In this document: positions 1-9,483 of the stretch, one piece after another
Numbering within the stretch: the first letter of the stretch is position 1
How the letters are laid out: the number at the start of each line of letters is the position of its first letter
NCBI GenBank assembly: GCA_937884605.1
Contig: CALGDM010000022.1
Location: 1 to 64,000 of the forward strand
DNA: 64,000 nucleotides
Source of the DNA: an uncultured Spiribacter sp.
GTDB lineage: Bacteria > Pseudomonadota > Gammaproteobacteria > Nitrococcales > Nitrococcaceae
Direction of reading: 5' to 3'
The notes under the pieces: model-generated
What the model was told of the DNA's origin: nothing
Databases searched by the model: none
What the model saw: the letters and a program-made list of their open reading frames with translations, nothing else
Made by a program: the position numbers and the translations under genes

Positions 1-563
<563 letters not shown>

Positions 564-671
564 AAGAGTAGTAGTCGGTTAAGCCGACAAATCTTGGCTC
601 GACACAAGGCATCTCATTCTTGAGTTGCTCTGGTCGATATTTCTGCATCAAGCAGTTTATCGACACGAGCA

Positions 672-709
672 CCCACACAAGTTGTCTGGTCCATTTTGTT
701 AAAGAGCGC
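672..709 (-). promoter_or_regulatory. rRNA leader antitermination elements boxA and boxC
   Basis: On the minus strand, 696-709 reads GCGCTCTTTAACAA, close to the E. coli rrn boxA core (GCTCTTTAACA). About 20 nt further on, 672-679 reads TGTGTGGG, matching boxC. The order boxA, boxC, then 16S start ~110 nt later matches enteric rRNA leaders. By known rrn biology these sites would recruit the NusB/NusE antitermination complex. Confidence 0.85.
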
Positions 710-736
710 CTGACCTTTCGGTTGGCTGAGCAGAGC

Positions 737-765
737 ATTGTGTAACGCTGTTCTGCTTGTGTCAA
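737..765 (-). promoter_or_regulatory. rRNA promoter candidate nearest the gene (P3)
   Basis: On the minus strand there is TTGACA (760-765), a 17-bp spacer and CACAAT (737-742). Transcription would begin near 730, about 20-30 nt before boxA, which is the expected geometry for an rrn promoter. The -35 is perfect and the -10 is 4/6. The region downstream of the -10 (GCTCTGCTC) is not AT-rich. Confidence 0.6.
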
Positions 766-808
766 CGCTTTTCTTGGAGCGTTGGTGGCGCTGTGCGCCG
801 AGACCGAG

Positions 809-825
809 AATTCTAAATTAGAATT
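809..825. repeat. perfect palindrome in the rrn control region
   Basis: AATTCTAA (809-816), one central base, then TTAGAATT (818-825) give perfect 8-bp arms. It covers the -10 of promoter candidate P2 and is the most AT-rich stretch between tyrS and 16S. The rest of the 564-920 gap holds the leader and promoter candidates, and I see no gene in it. Confidence 0.75.
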
Positions 826-837
826 TTTGGTCGTCAA
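810..837 (-). promoter_or_regulatory. rRNA promoter candidate (P2) overlapping a perfect palindrome
   Basis: On the minus strand there is TTGACG (832-837), a 16-bp spacer and TAGAAT (810-815). Both hexamers are 5/6. The spacer and -10 are AT-rich and overlap the palindrome at 809-825. Position and strand fit a second rrn promoter. Confidence 0.55.
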
Positions 838-885
838 CCCCTGCCGTTCGGGCGGTTGGCTGACCTCGCCTTGACGAGAATGCGA

Positions 886-913
886 ATCGTACAGCACACA
901 CCGGGGCTGTCAA
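886..913 (-). promoter_or_regulatory. rRNA promoter candidate farthest upstream (P1)
   Basis: On the minus strand there is TTGACA (908-913), a 16-bp spacer and TACGAT (886-891). The -35 is perfect and the -10 is 4/6. It begins 8 bp after the tyrS stop codon, so read-through from tyrS could also feed the rRNA operon. Confidence 0.5.
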
Positions 914-920
914 CAATCTG

Positions 921-2126
921 TCACACCTTTTTGACGTTAACCCGGGCAAACCGCCGCTTGCCCACCTGGAGAACGTACGCTGCGCCCGGCTCAAGGGTGG
1001 TATCCCGCGACTCGACCCGCTCGCCGTCCACCCGTACCGCCCGCTGATCGAGCATGCGCAATGCCTCTGAGGTGCTGGAAACCAGGCCGGCATCCCGCAG
1101 GGTCATCGCCAGGGGGCGCCCCCCTTCGCCAGCCTCCAGGGCATGCTCCGGCATATCGTCAGGCATTGCGCCCTGCCGAAACCGGGCGACGAAGGATCCG
1201 TGAGCGGCCGTTGCCGCCGCCTTGTCGTGGAACCGGGTCACCAGCTCATCGGCCAGCTCGACCTTTACATCGCGGGGGTTGGCGCCTTCCTCCACTTCGC
1301 GGCGCAGACGGGCGATGTCAGCCAGCGGCCGAAAACTGAGCAGTTCGAAGTAGCGCCACATGAGCGTGTCGGAGATCGACATGAGCTTGCCGAACATCTC
1401 GTCCGCCGGCTCGCGGATCCCGATAAAATTGCCAAGCGACTTCGACATCTTCTGCACCCCGTCCAGCCCCTCCAGCACCGGCGTGGTGATCAGTACCTGC
1501 GGTGGCTGGCCGTACTCGCGCTGCAGATCCCGGCCCACCAGCAGATTGAACTTCTGGTCGGTACCGCCGAGCTCGACATCCGCGCGCAGCGCCACGGAGT
1601 CATAGCCCTGGATCAGCGGATACATGAATTCGTGGATCGCGATGGACTGGTTGGCCTGGTAGCGCTTGTGGAAGTCGTCACGCTCGAGCATGCGCGCGAC
1701 CGTGTACCGGGCCGAGAGCTCGATCATGTCGGTGGCGCTCATCTCGCCCATCCAGGTGGAGTTGAACACGACCTCGGTCCGGTCGGGGTCGAGGATGCGG
1801 AAGATCTGCTCGCGATAGGTCTCGGCGTTGCGCACCACATCCTCGCCGGTGAGCGGCTGACGCGTCGCGCTGCGGCCGCTGGGATCACCGATGCGCCCGG
1901 TGAAATCGCCGATCAGGAACACCACCTGATGCCCCAGATCCTGAAACTGGCGGAGCTTATTGATCAGTACCGTATGCCCCAGATGCAGATCCGGGGCAGT
2001 GGGGTCGAACCCGGCCTTGATGCGCAGCGGCCGACCACTCGCCAGTCGCTCGCGCAGCTCGTCCTCGCGGATAATCTCATCCGCCCCCCGCCAGAGCGTT
2101 TCCAGAGCGGCGTCCACCTCGCCCAT
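921..2126 (-). CDS. tyrS: tyrosyl-tRNA synthetase
   Basis: Class I aminoacyl-tRNA synthetase of 401 aa that charges tRNA-Tyr in the cytosol. The Rossmann catalytic core carries HLGH at residues 48-51 and KMSKS at 226-230. The C-terminal ~60 residues form an S4-type RNA-binding domain. Length and S4 tail match the TyrZ-like branch common in Pseudomonas-type gammaproteobacteria. The ATG at 2126 follows a good ribosome site (AGGGGAG on the minus strand). The gene ends 8 bp before the first rRNA promoter candidate, so it may be co-transcribed with rRNA in part. It is divergent from the M23 peptidase gene. Confidence 0.97.
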   Translation of the reverse strand: MGEVDAALETLWRGADEIIREDELRERLASGRPLRIKAGFDPTAPDLHLGHTVLINKLRQFQDLGHQVVFLIGDFTGRIGDPSGRSATRQPLTGEDVVRNAETYREQIFRILDPDRTEVVFNSTWMGEMSATDMIELSARYTVARMLERDDFHKRYQANQSIAIHEFMYPLIQGYDSVALRADVELGGTDQKFNLLVGRDLQREYGQPPQVLITTPVLEGLDGVQKMSKSLGNFIGIREPADEMFGKLMSISDTLMWRYFELLSFRPLADIARLRREVEEGANPRDVKVELADELVTRFHDKAAATAAHGSFVARFRQGAMPDDMPEHALEAGEGGRPLAMTLRDAGLVSSTSEALRMLDQRAVRVDGERVESRDTTLEPGAAYVLQVGKRRFARVNVKKV

Positions 2127-2215
2127 GTTGTTCTCCCCTTGTTATCGCCATTGGCCGTGGCGCGGGATTCTATCCTAATTGACCCGGATACGGGCCGGGG
2201 CTATTGTTCCGGCTC

Positions 2216-3628
2216 ATGAACAAACGGCTAAAAACGGGATTGCTCGTCACCGGTGCAGCACTGATCGCGGCGGCGCTGATCGCTCCGCCATCCAACCCGC
2301 CGGAGCAACCCCAGGCCTCGCGCTCACTGGCGCTGCCCGACGCACCGGGTGTGCCGCCCGCATCGGCGCCGATGCGCACCACAACGTCCCTGCCCGATGC
2401 CGACACGCTGATGAATCGAGTATCCGACAACGGGCGGGACACCACCGACGGGTCGGGGCTCAGCGCCCGCGCCAACCGCCCGGTGGCCAGCACCCCGGCG
2501 CAACCCGCCGACACCCCCGCGCCCGAGTGGCGTGTTGAAACGGTGCGCAACGGCGATAACCTGGCGGCGGTGTTTCAGCGCGCCGGGCTCAGCGCCCGCG
2601 ATGTCCATGACGTGGTCAACGCCGGCGATCCCGCCAACCAGCTGACCCGGCTTTTCCCCGGCGACGAGCTGTATCTGCAGGTCCGTGATGACGAGGATCT
2701 GGTGGGACTTCGCTATGCCATGAGCCCCACGCGGACCCTGCACATGACCCGGGACGCGACGGGCGACTGGCAGCCCCGCGTCGAGACCGTCGAGCTCGAG
2801 CGACGCACTGCCGAGGCAGAAGGCCGCATCGCCAGCTCGCTTTACAACGCCGGTATCGAGGCGGGCCTGAGCGATCGCCTGATCATGGAGCTGGCCGGTA
2901 TCTTTGGCTGGGATATCGACTTTGCGCTGGATCTGCGCCGCAACGACTCGTTTGTGGTGGTCTATGAAACCCTGCACCGCGACGGTCAGAAGGTACGCAA
3001 CGGCAAGATCCTGGCCGCCGAGTTCGTCAACCGCGGCGAGCGCTTCCGCGCGCTGCGCTACGAGACGCCCGAGGGCGAAAGCAATTACTACACCCCGGAC
3101 GGGCGCAGCATGCGCAAGGCCTTTCTGCGCACGCCCACCGACTTCACCCGCGTGAGCTCGGAGTTCAACCCCGACCGGGTCCATCCGGTCTACGGCACGA
3201 AGCGCCCGCATCGGGGCACCGACTATGCCGCCCCCCCAGGGACACCGATCAAGGCCGCGGGTGACGGCAAGATCATCGAGCGCGGATCCAAGGGGGGGTA
3301 CGGCAACACGGTGGTTCTCAAGCACGGCACGCGCTATACCACGCTGTATGCCCACATGCGCCGCTTTGCCAATGGCCACTCGGTGGGCGATCGCGTCAAA
3401 CAGGGCGAAATCATTGGTTATGTCGGCAGCACCGGCCTGTCCACGGGTCCGCACCTGCATTACGAGTTTCGCGTCGACGGCACGCACCGCAATCCGCGAA
3501 CGGTGGACCTGCCGGGTGCCCAACCCATCGCCGAGCGTTATCGGGACGACTTCGAGCGCCAGACCGCGACGCTGATCGCCAAACTCGACGGGCTGAGCCC
3601 CACCCGCGTCGCCCAGGCCGGCGACTAA
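2216..3628 (+). CDS. M23-family murein endopeptidase with LysM/OapA-like domain
   Basis: Cell-envelope zinc peptidase of about 470 aa, likely cutting peptidoglycan cross-links (MepM/YebA type). It starts with a hydrophobic signal or anchor segment (residues ~8-25). An OapA/LysM-like murein-binding module follows at ~105-155, then the C-terminal LytM domain. The zinc ligands are visible as HRGTD (~331) and HLHYE (~412). I chose the ATG at 2216; a TTG 12 nt upstream is possible. A gene of this type between tyrS and anmK is the arrangement I recall from Pseudomonas. anmK begins 10 bp downstream, so the two probably form a cell-wall turnover operon. Confidence 0.9.
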   Translation: MNKRLKTGLLVTGAALIAAALIAPPSNPPEQPQASRSLALPDAPGVPPASAPMRTTTSLPDADTLMNRVSDNGRDTTDGSGLSARANRPVASTPAQPADTPAPEWRVETVRNGDNLAAVFQRAGLSARDVHDVVNAGDPANQLTRLFPGDELYLQVRDDEDLVGLRYAMSPTRTLHMTRDATGDWQPRVETVELERRTAEAEGRIASSLYNAGIEAGLSDRLIMELAGIFGWDIDFALDLRRNDSFVVVYETLHRDGQKVRNGKILAAEFVNRGERFRALRYETPEGESNYYTPDGRSMRKAFLRTPTDFTRVSSEFNPDRVHPVYGTKRPHRGTDYAAPPGTPIKAAGDGKIIERGSKGGYGNTVVLKHGTRYTTLYAHMRRFANGHSVGDRVKQGEIIGYVGSTGLSTGPHLHYEFRVDGTHRNPRTVDLPGAQPIAERYRDDFERQTATLIAKLDGLSPTRVAQAGD

Positions 3629-3638
3629 GCGCGACCCC

Positions 3639-4730
3639 ATGCGCATGATCGGCCTGATGTCCGGCACCAGCCTGGATGGTGTCGACGCGGTGATGGCCGA
3701 CTTTGATGCCAGCGGCCGCCCCCGACCGTGCGGGCATATCCACTCCCCCTACAGTGCCGAGCTGGCGAGAACCCTGCGCGGCGTCAACGCCGACACGCCG
3801 CTGGCGCATACCCTGATGCTCGATGCCCGGCTGGCCGGCGTCTACGCGGCCGCGGTGGAGTCACTGCTCAAGGCTACCGGCAGCGCGCGCAGTCAGGTCA
3901 GCGCCATCGCCCTCCATGGTCAGACCTTATGGCATGCCCCGCGGGCCGAACCGCCCGTTACCTGTCAGGCTGGCGACCCCAGCCGGGTCGCCGAGGCGAC
4001 CGGGCTGCCGGTGGTGGCGGATTTTCGTCAGCGCGATCTGGCGGCCGGCGGCGTCGGCGCCCCGCTGGCGCCGGTTTTTCATGCGGCGCTGTTCGGCGCC
4101 GACCAGCGCCGCTGCGTGGTCAATGTCGGGGGCGTTGCGAACCTGTCGGTACTCGCCGCCGGCGGGCGCGCCGAGCGGGGATTCGATACCGGCCCCGGCA
4201 ATGCCCTCATGGACGCCGGCGCGCGTCGATACCTTGATGCGGCATTTGATCGGGACGGCGCCTGGGCCGCATCGGGACGGACGGATCCAGCGTTTCTCGC
4301 GCAGCTGCTGGCAGACGCCTACTTCGAGCGCCCACCGCCGAAGAGCCTGGACGTAAAAACCTTTGATCAGCACTGGCTGGACGGCCACACCGGACAACCG
4401 GCGCGCCCCGTGGACCGGCAGGCGACCCTGCTCGCACTGACCGCTGAGACCATCGCTTCTGCCATCGAGCGCTGGGGCGGGGAGCCGCGGGATGTGGTGA
4501 TAACCGGGGGCGGCGCCGCAAACACTGCCTTGTGTCGGGCACTCAACCACCGACTGGGGGACGACCGACCGCTGCTGACCAGCGATGAGCTGGGCATTCC
4601 CGCGAGTCAGGTCGAAGCGCTCGGCTTTGCCTGGCTGGGCCGCGCCGCCCTGCGCGGCGAGCCCGTGGACCTGACGTCGATCACCGGCGCCCGGCGACCG
4701 ATTATTCTGGGAGGGATCTATCCAGCCTGA
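3639..4730 (+). CDS. anmK: anhydro-N-acetylmuramic acid kinase
   Basis: Sugar kinase of 363 aa that phosphorylates and hydrolyses 1,6-anhydro-MurNAc to MurNAc-6-phosphate in peptidoglycan recycling. The N-terminal GLMSGTSLDGVD motif, the HGQT segment (~residue 92) and DTGPGNALMD (~183) are AnmK hallmarks, and the length is typical. It follows the M23 peptidase by 10 bp, so release and recycling of wall fragments are encoded together. Its stop lies only 6 bp from the erpA stop on the other strand, with no visible terminator. Confidence 0.96.
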   Translation: MRMIGLMSGTSLDGVDAVMADFDASGRPRPCGHIHSPYSAELARTLRGVNADTPLAHTLMLDARLAGVYAAAVESLLKATGSARSQVSAIALHGQTLWHAPRAEPPVTCQAGDPSRVAEATGLPVVADFRQRDLAAGGVGAPLAPVFHAALFGADQRRCVVNVGGVANLSVLAAGGRAERGFDTGPGNALMDAGARRYLDAAFDRDGAWAASGRTDPAFLAQLLADAYFERPPPKSLDVKTFDQHWLDGHTGQPARPVDRQATLLALTAETIASAIERWGGEPRDVVITGGGAANTALCRALNHRLGDDRPLLTSDELGIPASQVEALGFAWLGRAALRGEPVDLTSITGARRPIILGGIYPA

Positions 4731-4736
4731 GCGCCC

Positions 4737-5087
4737 TCAGACCCCGAACGACGAGCCGCAGCCGCAGGTGGTGCTGGCATTGGGGTTGCGGATCACGAAC
4801 TGAGCGCCCTCGATGCCCTCGACATAGTCGATCTCGGCACCTTCCAGATAAGCACTGCTCATGGGATCGACCAGCAGCTTCACGCCGGCGTTCTCGACCA
4901 TCGCGTCACCGGCCTCTTCGGATTCGTCGAACATGAACCCGTACTGAAAGCCCGAGCAGCCTCCGCCCGTGATGTACACCCGGAGCTTGAGGTCGTCGTT
5001 CTGTTCCTCGTCGAGGAGCTGACGCACCTTCGTCGCGGCGTTATCGGTAAATACCAGCAGTTCTTCCTGCTCCGCCACTTCACTCAT
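4737..5087 (-). CDS. erpA: iron-sulfur cluster insertion protein ErpA
   Basis: A-type Fe-S carrier of 116 aa that delivers clusters to target apoproteins. The three conserved cysteines are at residues 44 (GGGCSG) and 108 and 110 ([11 protein letters not shown]). The acidic N-terminal extension and length fit ErpA rather than IscA. The gene sits downstream of argC on the same strand with a 67-bp gap. The erpA-argC neighbourhood next to anmK also occurs in Pseudomonas, from memory. Confidence 0.95.
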   Translation of the reverse strand: MSEVAEQEELLVFTDNAATKVRQLLDEEQNDDLKLRVYITGGGCSGFQYGFMFDESEEAGDAMVENAGVKLLVDPMSSAYLEGAEIDYVEGIEGAQFVIRNPNASTTCGCGSSFGV

Positions 5088-5154
5088 GACCCTGACTCCT
5101 GTTCATCATCACCATCCTGATTCTCCTGCCTGTCCGACACCCCGTCAATCGCCG

Positions 5155-6189
5155 TTATGGCAGAACACTGATGCCCTCAAGTCCCAGTGTCTCGGGCAAT
5201 CCCAGCATCAGATTCATGTTCTGCACCGCCTGGCCGGCGGCGCCCTTGACCAGATTGTCCTCCACCGCCAGGACCAGCGCCATGTCGCCGCCCTCGGGCC
5301 GATGCACGGCGATGCGCACCATGTTGCTGCCGCGCACGCTGCGGGTTTCGGGGTGGCTGCCGGGCGGTAGTACGTCCACGAACGGCTCATCGGCAAAACG
5401 CTGTTCGTAGACCGCCTGCAGATCCACGGCTGGATCGCGCAGGCGGCCGTAGAGGGTGGCGTGGATACCGCGGATCATCGGCACCAGATGTGGGACAAAG
5501 GTCAGTCCCACCGGCTGTGCGGCGGCTCGCTCAAGCCCCTGGCGGATTTCCGGCAGATGGCGATGACCCGAAGCGCCATAGGCATGAAAGTTTTCGCCGG
5601 CCTCGCAGAGCAGGGTATGCGGCTTCGGCACCCGCCCGGCCCCACTGGCGCCCGACTTGGCATCGGCGATGAGCGCGTCGGTCGCCACCAGGCGCGCCTC
5701 GAGCAAAGGCAGAAACCCCAGCTGCACGGCGGTGGGATAGCAGCCGGGATTGGCCACCAGGCGCGCCTTGCGAATCGCCTCCCGGCCATATTCGGGCAAC
5801 CCGTAGACCGCCTCCGCTGCCAGCTCCGGGCAGGCATGCGCCATGCCATACCAGTGCGACCAGACGCCCAGATCGCGGATCCGGAAGTCGGCTCCCAGGT
5901 CGATCACGCGAACCCCCCGCTCGATCAGCGCCGGGGCCATTTCCATGGCGGTGCCGTTGGGTGTGGCAAAAAACACCACGTCGCAGCCCGCCAGCGTCTC
6001 GGGATCGGGATTGGAGAATGCCAGATCGACATGACCGCGCAGATTCGGGTAAACCGCGCTGACCGGCTGACCGGCCTGGGCGCGCGAGGTAATCACCTGC
6101 AGCGCTACCTGCGGATGCCCGGCCAGCAGGCGCAGCAGCTCGACCCCGGTATAGCCTGTTCCACCTACAATCGCGGCGGTAATGGTCAT
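5155..6189 (-). CDS. argC: N-acetyl-gamma-glutamyl-phosphate reductase
   Basis: NADPH-dependent enzyme of arginine biosynthesis that reduces N-acetylglutamyl phosphate to the semialdehyde. The N-terminal nucleotide-binding loop GGTGYTG and the catalytic-cysteine segment [10 protein letters not shown] are present. Starting at the ATG whose first base is 6189 gives 344 aa, and an AGGGG ribosome site lies 6 nt upstream. An adjacent ATG at 6192 and a much longer upstream frame are less likely. It is divergent from the CLC gene, with a 62-bp gap. Confidence 0.96.
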   Translation of the reverse strand: MTITAAIVGGTGYTGVELLRLLAGHPQVALQVITSRAQAGQPVSAVYPNLRGHVDLAFSNPDPETLAGCDVVFFATPNGTAMEMAPALIERGVRVIDLGADFRIRDLGVWSHWYGMAHACPELAAEAVYGLPEYGREAIRKARLVANPGCYPTAVQLGFLPLLEARLVATDALIADAKSGASGAGRVPKPHTLLCEAGENFHAYGASGHRHLPEIRQGLERAAAQPVGLTFVPHLVPMIRGIHATLYGRLRDPAVDLQAVYEQRFADEPFVDVLPPGSHPETRSVRGSNMVRIAVHRPEGGDMALVLAVEDNLVKGAAGQAVQNMNLMLGLPETLGLEGISVLP

Positions 6190-6251
6190 CATCGTCCCCT
6201 GAGCTGATCCAACACAGTCTGTATGATGCCAGACACGCCCGCCGGGCGCCG

Positions 6252-7970
6252 ATGGTGAGCCATTCAGTGCAGACAATCCCGACACAGCGCCAGAAATACC
6301 GCCTGTCCATCGGTCGTGCGCCGGTTGTCATGGCCTTACTGGGCGTGATCACCGGGGCACTGACGGCGGCCGTGGTCATCGGCTTTCGACTGCTCTACGA
6401 AACCGCCCAGCGCGGACTGCTGCCCGACGGCCAGCTCGGCGACTACGAGGGACTGCTGGCCTGGCAGCGATTCCTGCTGCCCATTGCCGGCGCGGCCGTG
6501 ATCGGTTTCTACATGCGGCATATCGCGGGCCGCGACCCGCGCACCGGCATCGGTTTTGTCATCGAGCGCACGGCCTACCACGAGGCCCTGCTGCCGCTGC
6601 GCAACGCCATTCACCAGTTCATCGTCGCCGCCCTTGCCATCGCCAGTGGTCACTCCGTGGGCCGCGAGGGTCCGAGTGTGCACCTCGGCGCCACCACCGG
6701 CAGCCAGATCGGGCAGCGCCTCGGCCTGCCGCACAACAGCCTGCGCACACTGGTGGCCTGCGGCACGGCCGCCGCCATCGGCGCATCATTCAATACCCCG
6801 CTCGCCGGCGTCGCCTTTGCCATGGAAGTGGTGGTCATGGAGTACACCATTGCCGGGTTTCTGCCCGTGATCATCGCCGGTGTCACCGCCACCGCACTCG
6901 CCCATCTGGTGTTCGGCGCGGGGATTGTCTTCACGATTCCCGCGCTGAGCATCCAGGGACTCCACGAACTGCCGCTGGTCATGTTCCTGGGACTGCTTTT
7001 GGGGGGGCTGGCCGCCGCCTTCATCCGGGCCCTGCGCCACAGCAGCCAGTGGCTCGCCAACTGGCCGGTGGTCCCGCGGGCGCTGACGGGCGGCCTGATC
7101 GTCGGCCTGATCGGCCTCGCCTATCCGCAGGTGATGGGCATCGGCTATGACACCATTGCCGCAACATTCGCCGGCGAACTGGGCGTTGCCCTGCTGCTGG
7201 GGCTTGTGGGGGCCAAGTTGCTGGCCACTGCCGCCATCATTGGCCTTGGCGTGCCCGGCGGACTCATCGGCCCCACCCTGGTGATGGGCGCCGCTGCCGG
7301 TGGCGCGGTGGGCCTGTTGGCCGAGTCATTGATCCCGCTGCCGCTGGGCGGTCCAGCCCTTTACGCACTACTGGGCATGGGGGCAATGATGGGGGCAACC
7401 CTGCGGGCGCCGCTGGCGGCACTGACCGCCATGCTCGAGCTGACCGCCAACCCCGGCATCATCATGCCGGGCATGCTGGCCATCGCGGCGGCCACGATCA
7501 GCGCCCGCGAGGTGTTTCGGACCGACTCGGTGTACCACCTCGAACTCGGTGAACGCGGTCTCGACCCGCGCCAGAACCCGCTGCTGCAGGCCGCCAGCCG
7601 GCTTGGCATCCTGCAGCTGGTCAACCCGCACTGCCGGACACTGCCGGCACAGGCCGACACGGCGGCGATCGACACGCTGCTGGCGGACACTCCCGACTGG
7701 GTGCTGGCAGCCCCCGGCGACGACGGCCTGCCAGACAGGGCCTGTCGCCTGGAGATGCTGCGCGCCAATCATGGGGCCCGACGCGCGCCGTTTACCAGCG
7801 CTGTCGCGCTGCTTCCCATTGATGAAAAGGCCAGTCTGCGGGATGCCTTCGAGCGCCTGCGCGGGGCCGGCGATACCGCGCTGCTGGTCACCCGGCCGGT
7901 GCGCCGGGGCGGCCGCGAGTGGACCGGCATCGTCACCCGCCAGGCCATTCACGACGCTTATCTGGGCTGA
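6252..7970 (+). CDS. CLC-family chloride channel/transporter with C-terminal CBS-like region
   Basis: Inner-membrane CLC protein of 572 aa with about ten membrane helices. The anion-filter motif GREGP is at residues 137-141, so the gating glutamate E139 is present. FNTPLAG follows at 180-186 and a GVPGGLIGP loop near 335. The residue aligned with the internal proton glutamate (E203 of CLC-ec1) is V193, and the usual GSGIP loop reads RTGIG. The last ~120 residues resemble a weak CBS-type pair. The closest named relative is ClcB. The function is chloride or other anion movement, which would suit a salt-exposed cell; the direction and substrate are unknown. Confidence 0.88.
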   Translation: MVSHSVQTIPTQRQKYRLSIGRAPVVMALLGVITGALTAAVVIGFRLLYETAQRGLLPDGQLGDYEGLLAWQRFLLPIAGAAVIGFYMRHIAGRDPRTGIGFVIERTAYHEALLPLRNAIHQFIVAALAIASGHSVGREGPSVHLGATTGSQIGQRLGLPHNSLRTLVACGTAAAIGASFNTPLAGVAFAMEVVVMEYTIAGFLPVIIAGVTATALAHLVFGAGIVFTIPALSIQGLHELPLVMFLGLLLGGLAAAFIRALRHSSQWLANWPVVPRALTGGLIVGLIGLAYPQVMGIGYDTIAATFAGELGVALLLGLVGAKLLATAAIIGLGVPGGLIGPTLVMGAAAGGAVGLLAESLIPLPLGGPALYALLGMGAMMGATLRAPLAALTAMLELTANPGIIMPGMLAIAAATISAREVFRTDSVYHLELGERGLDPRQNPLLQAASRLGILQLVNPHCRTLPAQADTAAIDTLLADTPDWVLAAPGDDGLPDRACRLEMLRANHGARRAPFTSAVALLPIDEKASLRDAFERLRGAGDTALLVTRPVRRGGREWTGIVTRQAIHDAYLG

Positions 7971-7988
7971 TATCCCCGGCCGGACAGT

Positions 7989-7997
7989 TGCTATACT
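7989..7997 (+). promoter_or_regulatory. extended -10 promoter candidate for the TlpA-like gene
   Basis: TG at 7989-7990 is followed by one base and TATACT (5/6) at 7992-7997. No clear -35 lies upstream. The GTG start at 8028 has an AAAGAGG ribosome site, so the leader would be about 25 nt. Confidence 0.45.
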
Positions 7998-8027
7998 GGC
8001 AGTCAAAATCCTGCAAAGAGGTCTGCC

Positions 8028-8540
8028 GTGCGAAAAGAATGGTTAGTGGGCGTGCTGGCCCTGGTCATCGTCGGCCTGGTGGGCTATGTCTGGTTTGCCC
8101 CGCCGGCGCGCGAGCCGGCGCCCAACGTCGAACTGGAGCGCCTCGACGGTGCGCAGACCGCTCTGGCGGATCACCGCGGCGAGGCGGTGATGCTGGTGTT
8201 CTGGGCCACCACCTGTCCGACCTGCATCCAGGAGATGCCCGAAGTGGTCGAACTGCACCACGATCTCGGCGACGAGGGGCTGACCATTCTGGGAGTGGCG
8301 ATGGACTATGACCCGCGCGAACAGGTCAAGGCACTGGTCGATCGCCGCCAGCTGCCCTACGACATCGTCCTGGATAACGGCGGCAGCATCGCCAATGCGT
8401 TCAACCAGGTTCGCGTGACGCCCACCACGGTGCTCATCGACCCCGACGGCGGCGTGGTCTGGCAGCGGATCGGCCCGATCGACTTCGAGCGACTGCGCGA
8501 ACAGCTCCGGCCCATGCTCGCGGAGCGGCAATCGGCATGA
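8028..8540 (+). CDS. TlpA/ResA-like thioredoxin-fold protein
   Basis: Exported or membrane-anchored redoxin of 170 aa. An N-terminal hydrophobic helix (residues ~5-24) is followed by a thioredoxin fold with the active-site pair TTCPTC (~residues 62-67). The conserved cis-proline segment VTPTTVLID lies near residue 128. Such proteins reduce periplasmic disulfides, often for cytochrome c or metal-site maturation. The GTG start at 8028 has a good ribosome site. The stop overlaps the hemJ start by 4 bp (ATGA), so a role linked to heme proteins is plausible but is inference. Confidence 0.88.
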   Translation: MRKEWLVGVLALVIVGLVGYVWFAPPAREPAPNVELERLDGAQTALADHRGEAVMLVFWATTCPTCIQEMPEVVELHHDLGDEGLTILGVAMDYDPREQVKALVDRRQLPYDIVLDNGGSIANAFNQVRVTPTTVLIDPDGGVVWQRIGPIDFERLREQLRPMLAERQSA

Positions 8541-8965
8541 CAGCGCTGTGGATCAAGTCGTTTCACATCATTGCCGTGGTGACCTGGTTTGCCGCGCTGT
8601 TCTACCTGCCGCGGCTGTTCGTCTATCACGCCATGACCGAGGACGAACCCGGCCGCGAGCGCTTTCGGGTCATGGAGCGCAAGCTCTATCGCGGTATCAT
8701 GAACCCCAGCGCGGTAGTGGCCGTGGGCCTGGGCGTGGCACTCATCGTGGTCCAGCCATTCTGGCTCGAGCAGGGCTGGCTGCATGTCAAGATACTGCTG
8801 GTGGTGGCCCTGATCGGCTATCATCTGTACTGCGGTCGATTGATGCGGGCCTTTGCCGAGGAGCGCAACACCCGCAGCCACCGCTGGTATCGTGTGTTCA
8901 ACGAATTGCCCGTGCTGGTACTGATCGCCGTGGTGCTGCTGGTCGAGCTCAAGCCCTGGGCCTGA
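8537..8965 (+). CDS. hemJ: protoporphyrinogen IX oxidase, HemJ type
   Basis: Four-helix membrane protein of 142 aa in the HemJ (UPF0093) family. It catalyses the penultimate step of heme synthesis, protoporphyrinogen IX to protoporphyrin IX. Family features are the first-helix histidine (KSFHIIAVVTWFAALFYLPRL region, split here as residues 8-28), the conserved NPS after MERKLYRGIM, and LHVKILLV in the third helix. It is translationally coupled to the TlpA-like gene. An Irr-like regulator follows on the same strand after 71 bp. hemL and hemN lie elsewhere in the window. Confidence 0.9.
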   Translation: MTALWIKSFHIIAVVTWFAALFYLPRLFVYHAMTEDEPGRERFRVMERKLYRGIMNPSAVVAVGLGVALIVVQPFWLEQGWLHVKILLVVALIGYHLYCGRLMRAFAEERNTRSHRWYRVFNELPVLVLIAVVLLVELKPWA

Positions 8966-9036
8966 GGCGCGTCCTCGCCGGCTGTGGCGATACCGGCATT
9001 CCATGCTATCCTTATAGGGTACTGATTAAGTCCACA

Positions 9037-9480
9037 ATGGTGTCCCGGATGACGTCTGCGCTGTTCTCCCGCCAACATGATGATTACGTGCGCGACCTGC
9101 TGCAGGGCGCCGGCCTGCGGGCGACCCGTCAACGCATGGGGCTGGCCGGGCTGATTTTCGGCCAGGGCGAGCGCCACATCACTGCCGAGGAGTTGTATGC
9201 CGAGGCCATCGATGCCGGCATGCGGCTGTCGCAGACGACGGTGTACAACACCCTGCACCAGTTCACCGAAGCCGGTCTGCTGCGCGAGATCCTCGCCGAT
9301 CCACGCCGGATCTACTTTGACACCAAGGTCGACCCGCACCATCACTTCCTCGACGAGGAAACCGGTGAAATGGAAGACATCCCCCACAATCGCGTGGCCG
9401 TGGATGGTCTGCCGACACCGCCCCCCGGCAAGACCATCGAGGGTGTCGACGTCATCGTGCGGGTGCGCCGCCCGGGCTGA
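9037..9480 (+). CDS. Irr-like Fur-family transcriptional regulator
   Basis: Fur-superfamily regulator of about 147 aa. The winged-helix part covers residues ~15-90 (LRATRQR, ITAEELYAEA, TTVYNTLHQFTEAGLL). The second half carries HHH in DPHHHFLDE and ends with VDVIVRVRR. The phrasing of TVYNTLHQFTEAGLL, the DIP-NRVAVDGLP segment and the C-terminus match the iron-response regulator Irr more than Fur, Zur or PerR. The N-terminal GCPW heme motif of Bradyrhizobium Irr is absent, while the histidine cluster used for heme by other Irr proteins is present. The start is uncertain (ATG 9037 or ATG 9049). The neighbour hemJ fits heme or iron control. Confidence 0.8.
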   Translation: MVSRMTSALFSRQHDDYVRDLLQGAGLRATRQRMGLAGLIFGQGERHITAEELYAEAIDAGMRLSQTTVYNTLHQFTEAGLLREILADPRRIYFDTKVDPHHHFLDEETGEMEDIPHNRVAVDGLPTPPPGKTIEGVDVIVRVRRPG

Positions 9481-9483
9481 GGG

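Noticed and set aside
809-825. Irr-type iron control element in the rrn region
   Set aside because: The palindrome reads TTCTAA then TTAGAA, the reverse order of the element I remember for Irr, and it lies far from hem genes.
8548-9036. N-terminal extension of the Irr-like protein
   Set aside because: The segment is a shadow of hemJ in another frame. The family starts near 9037-9049.
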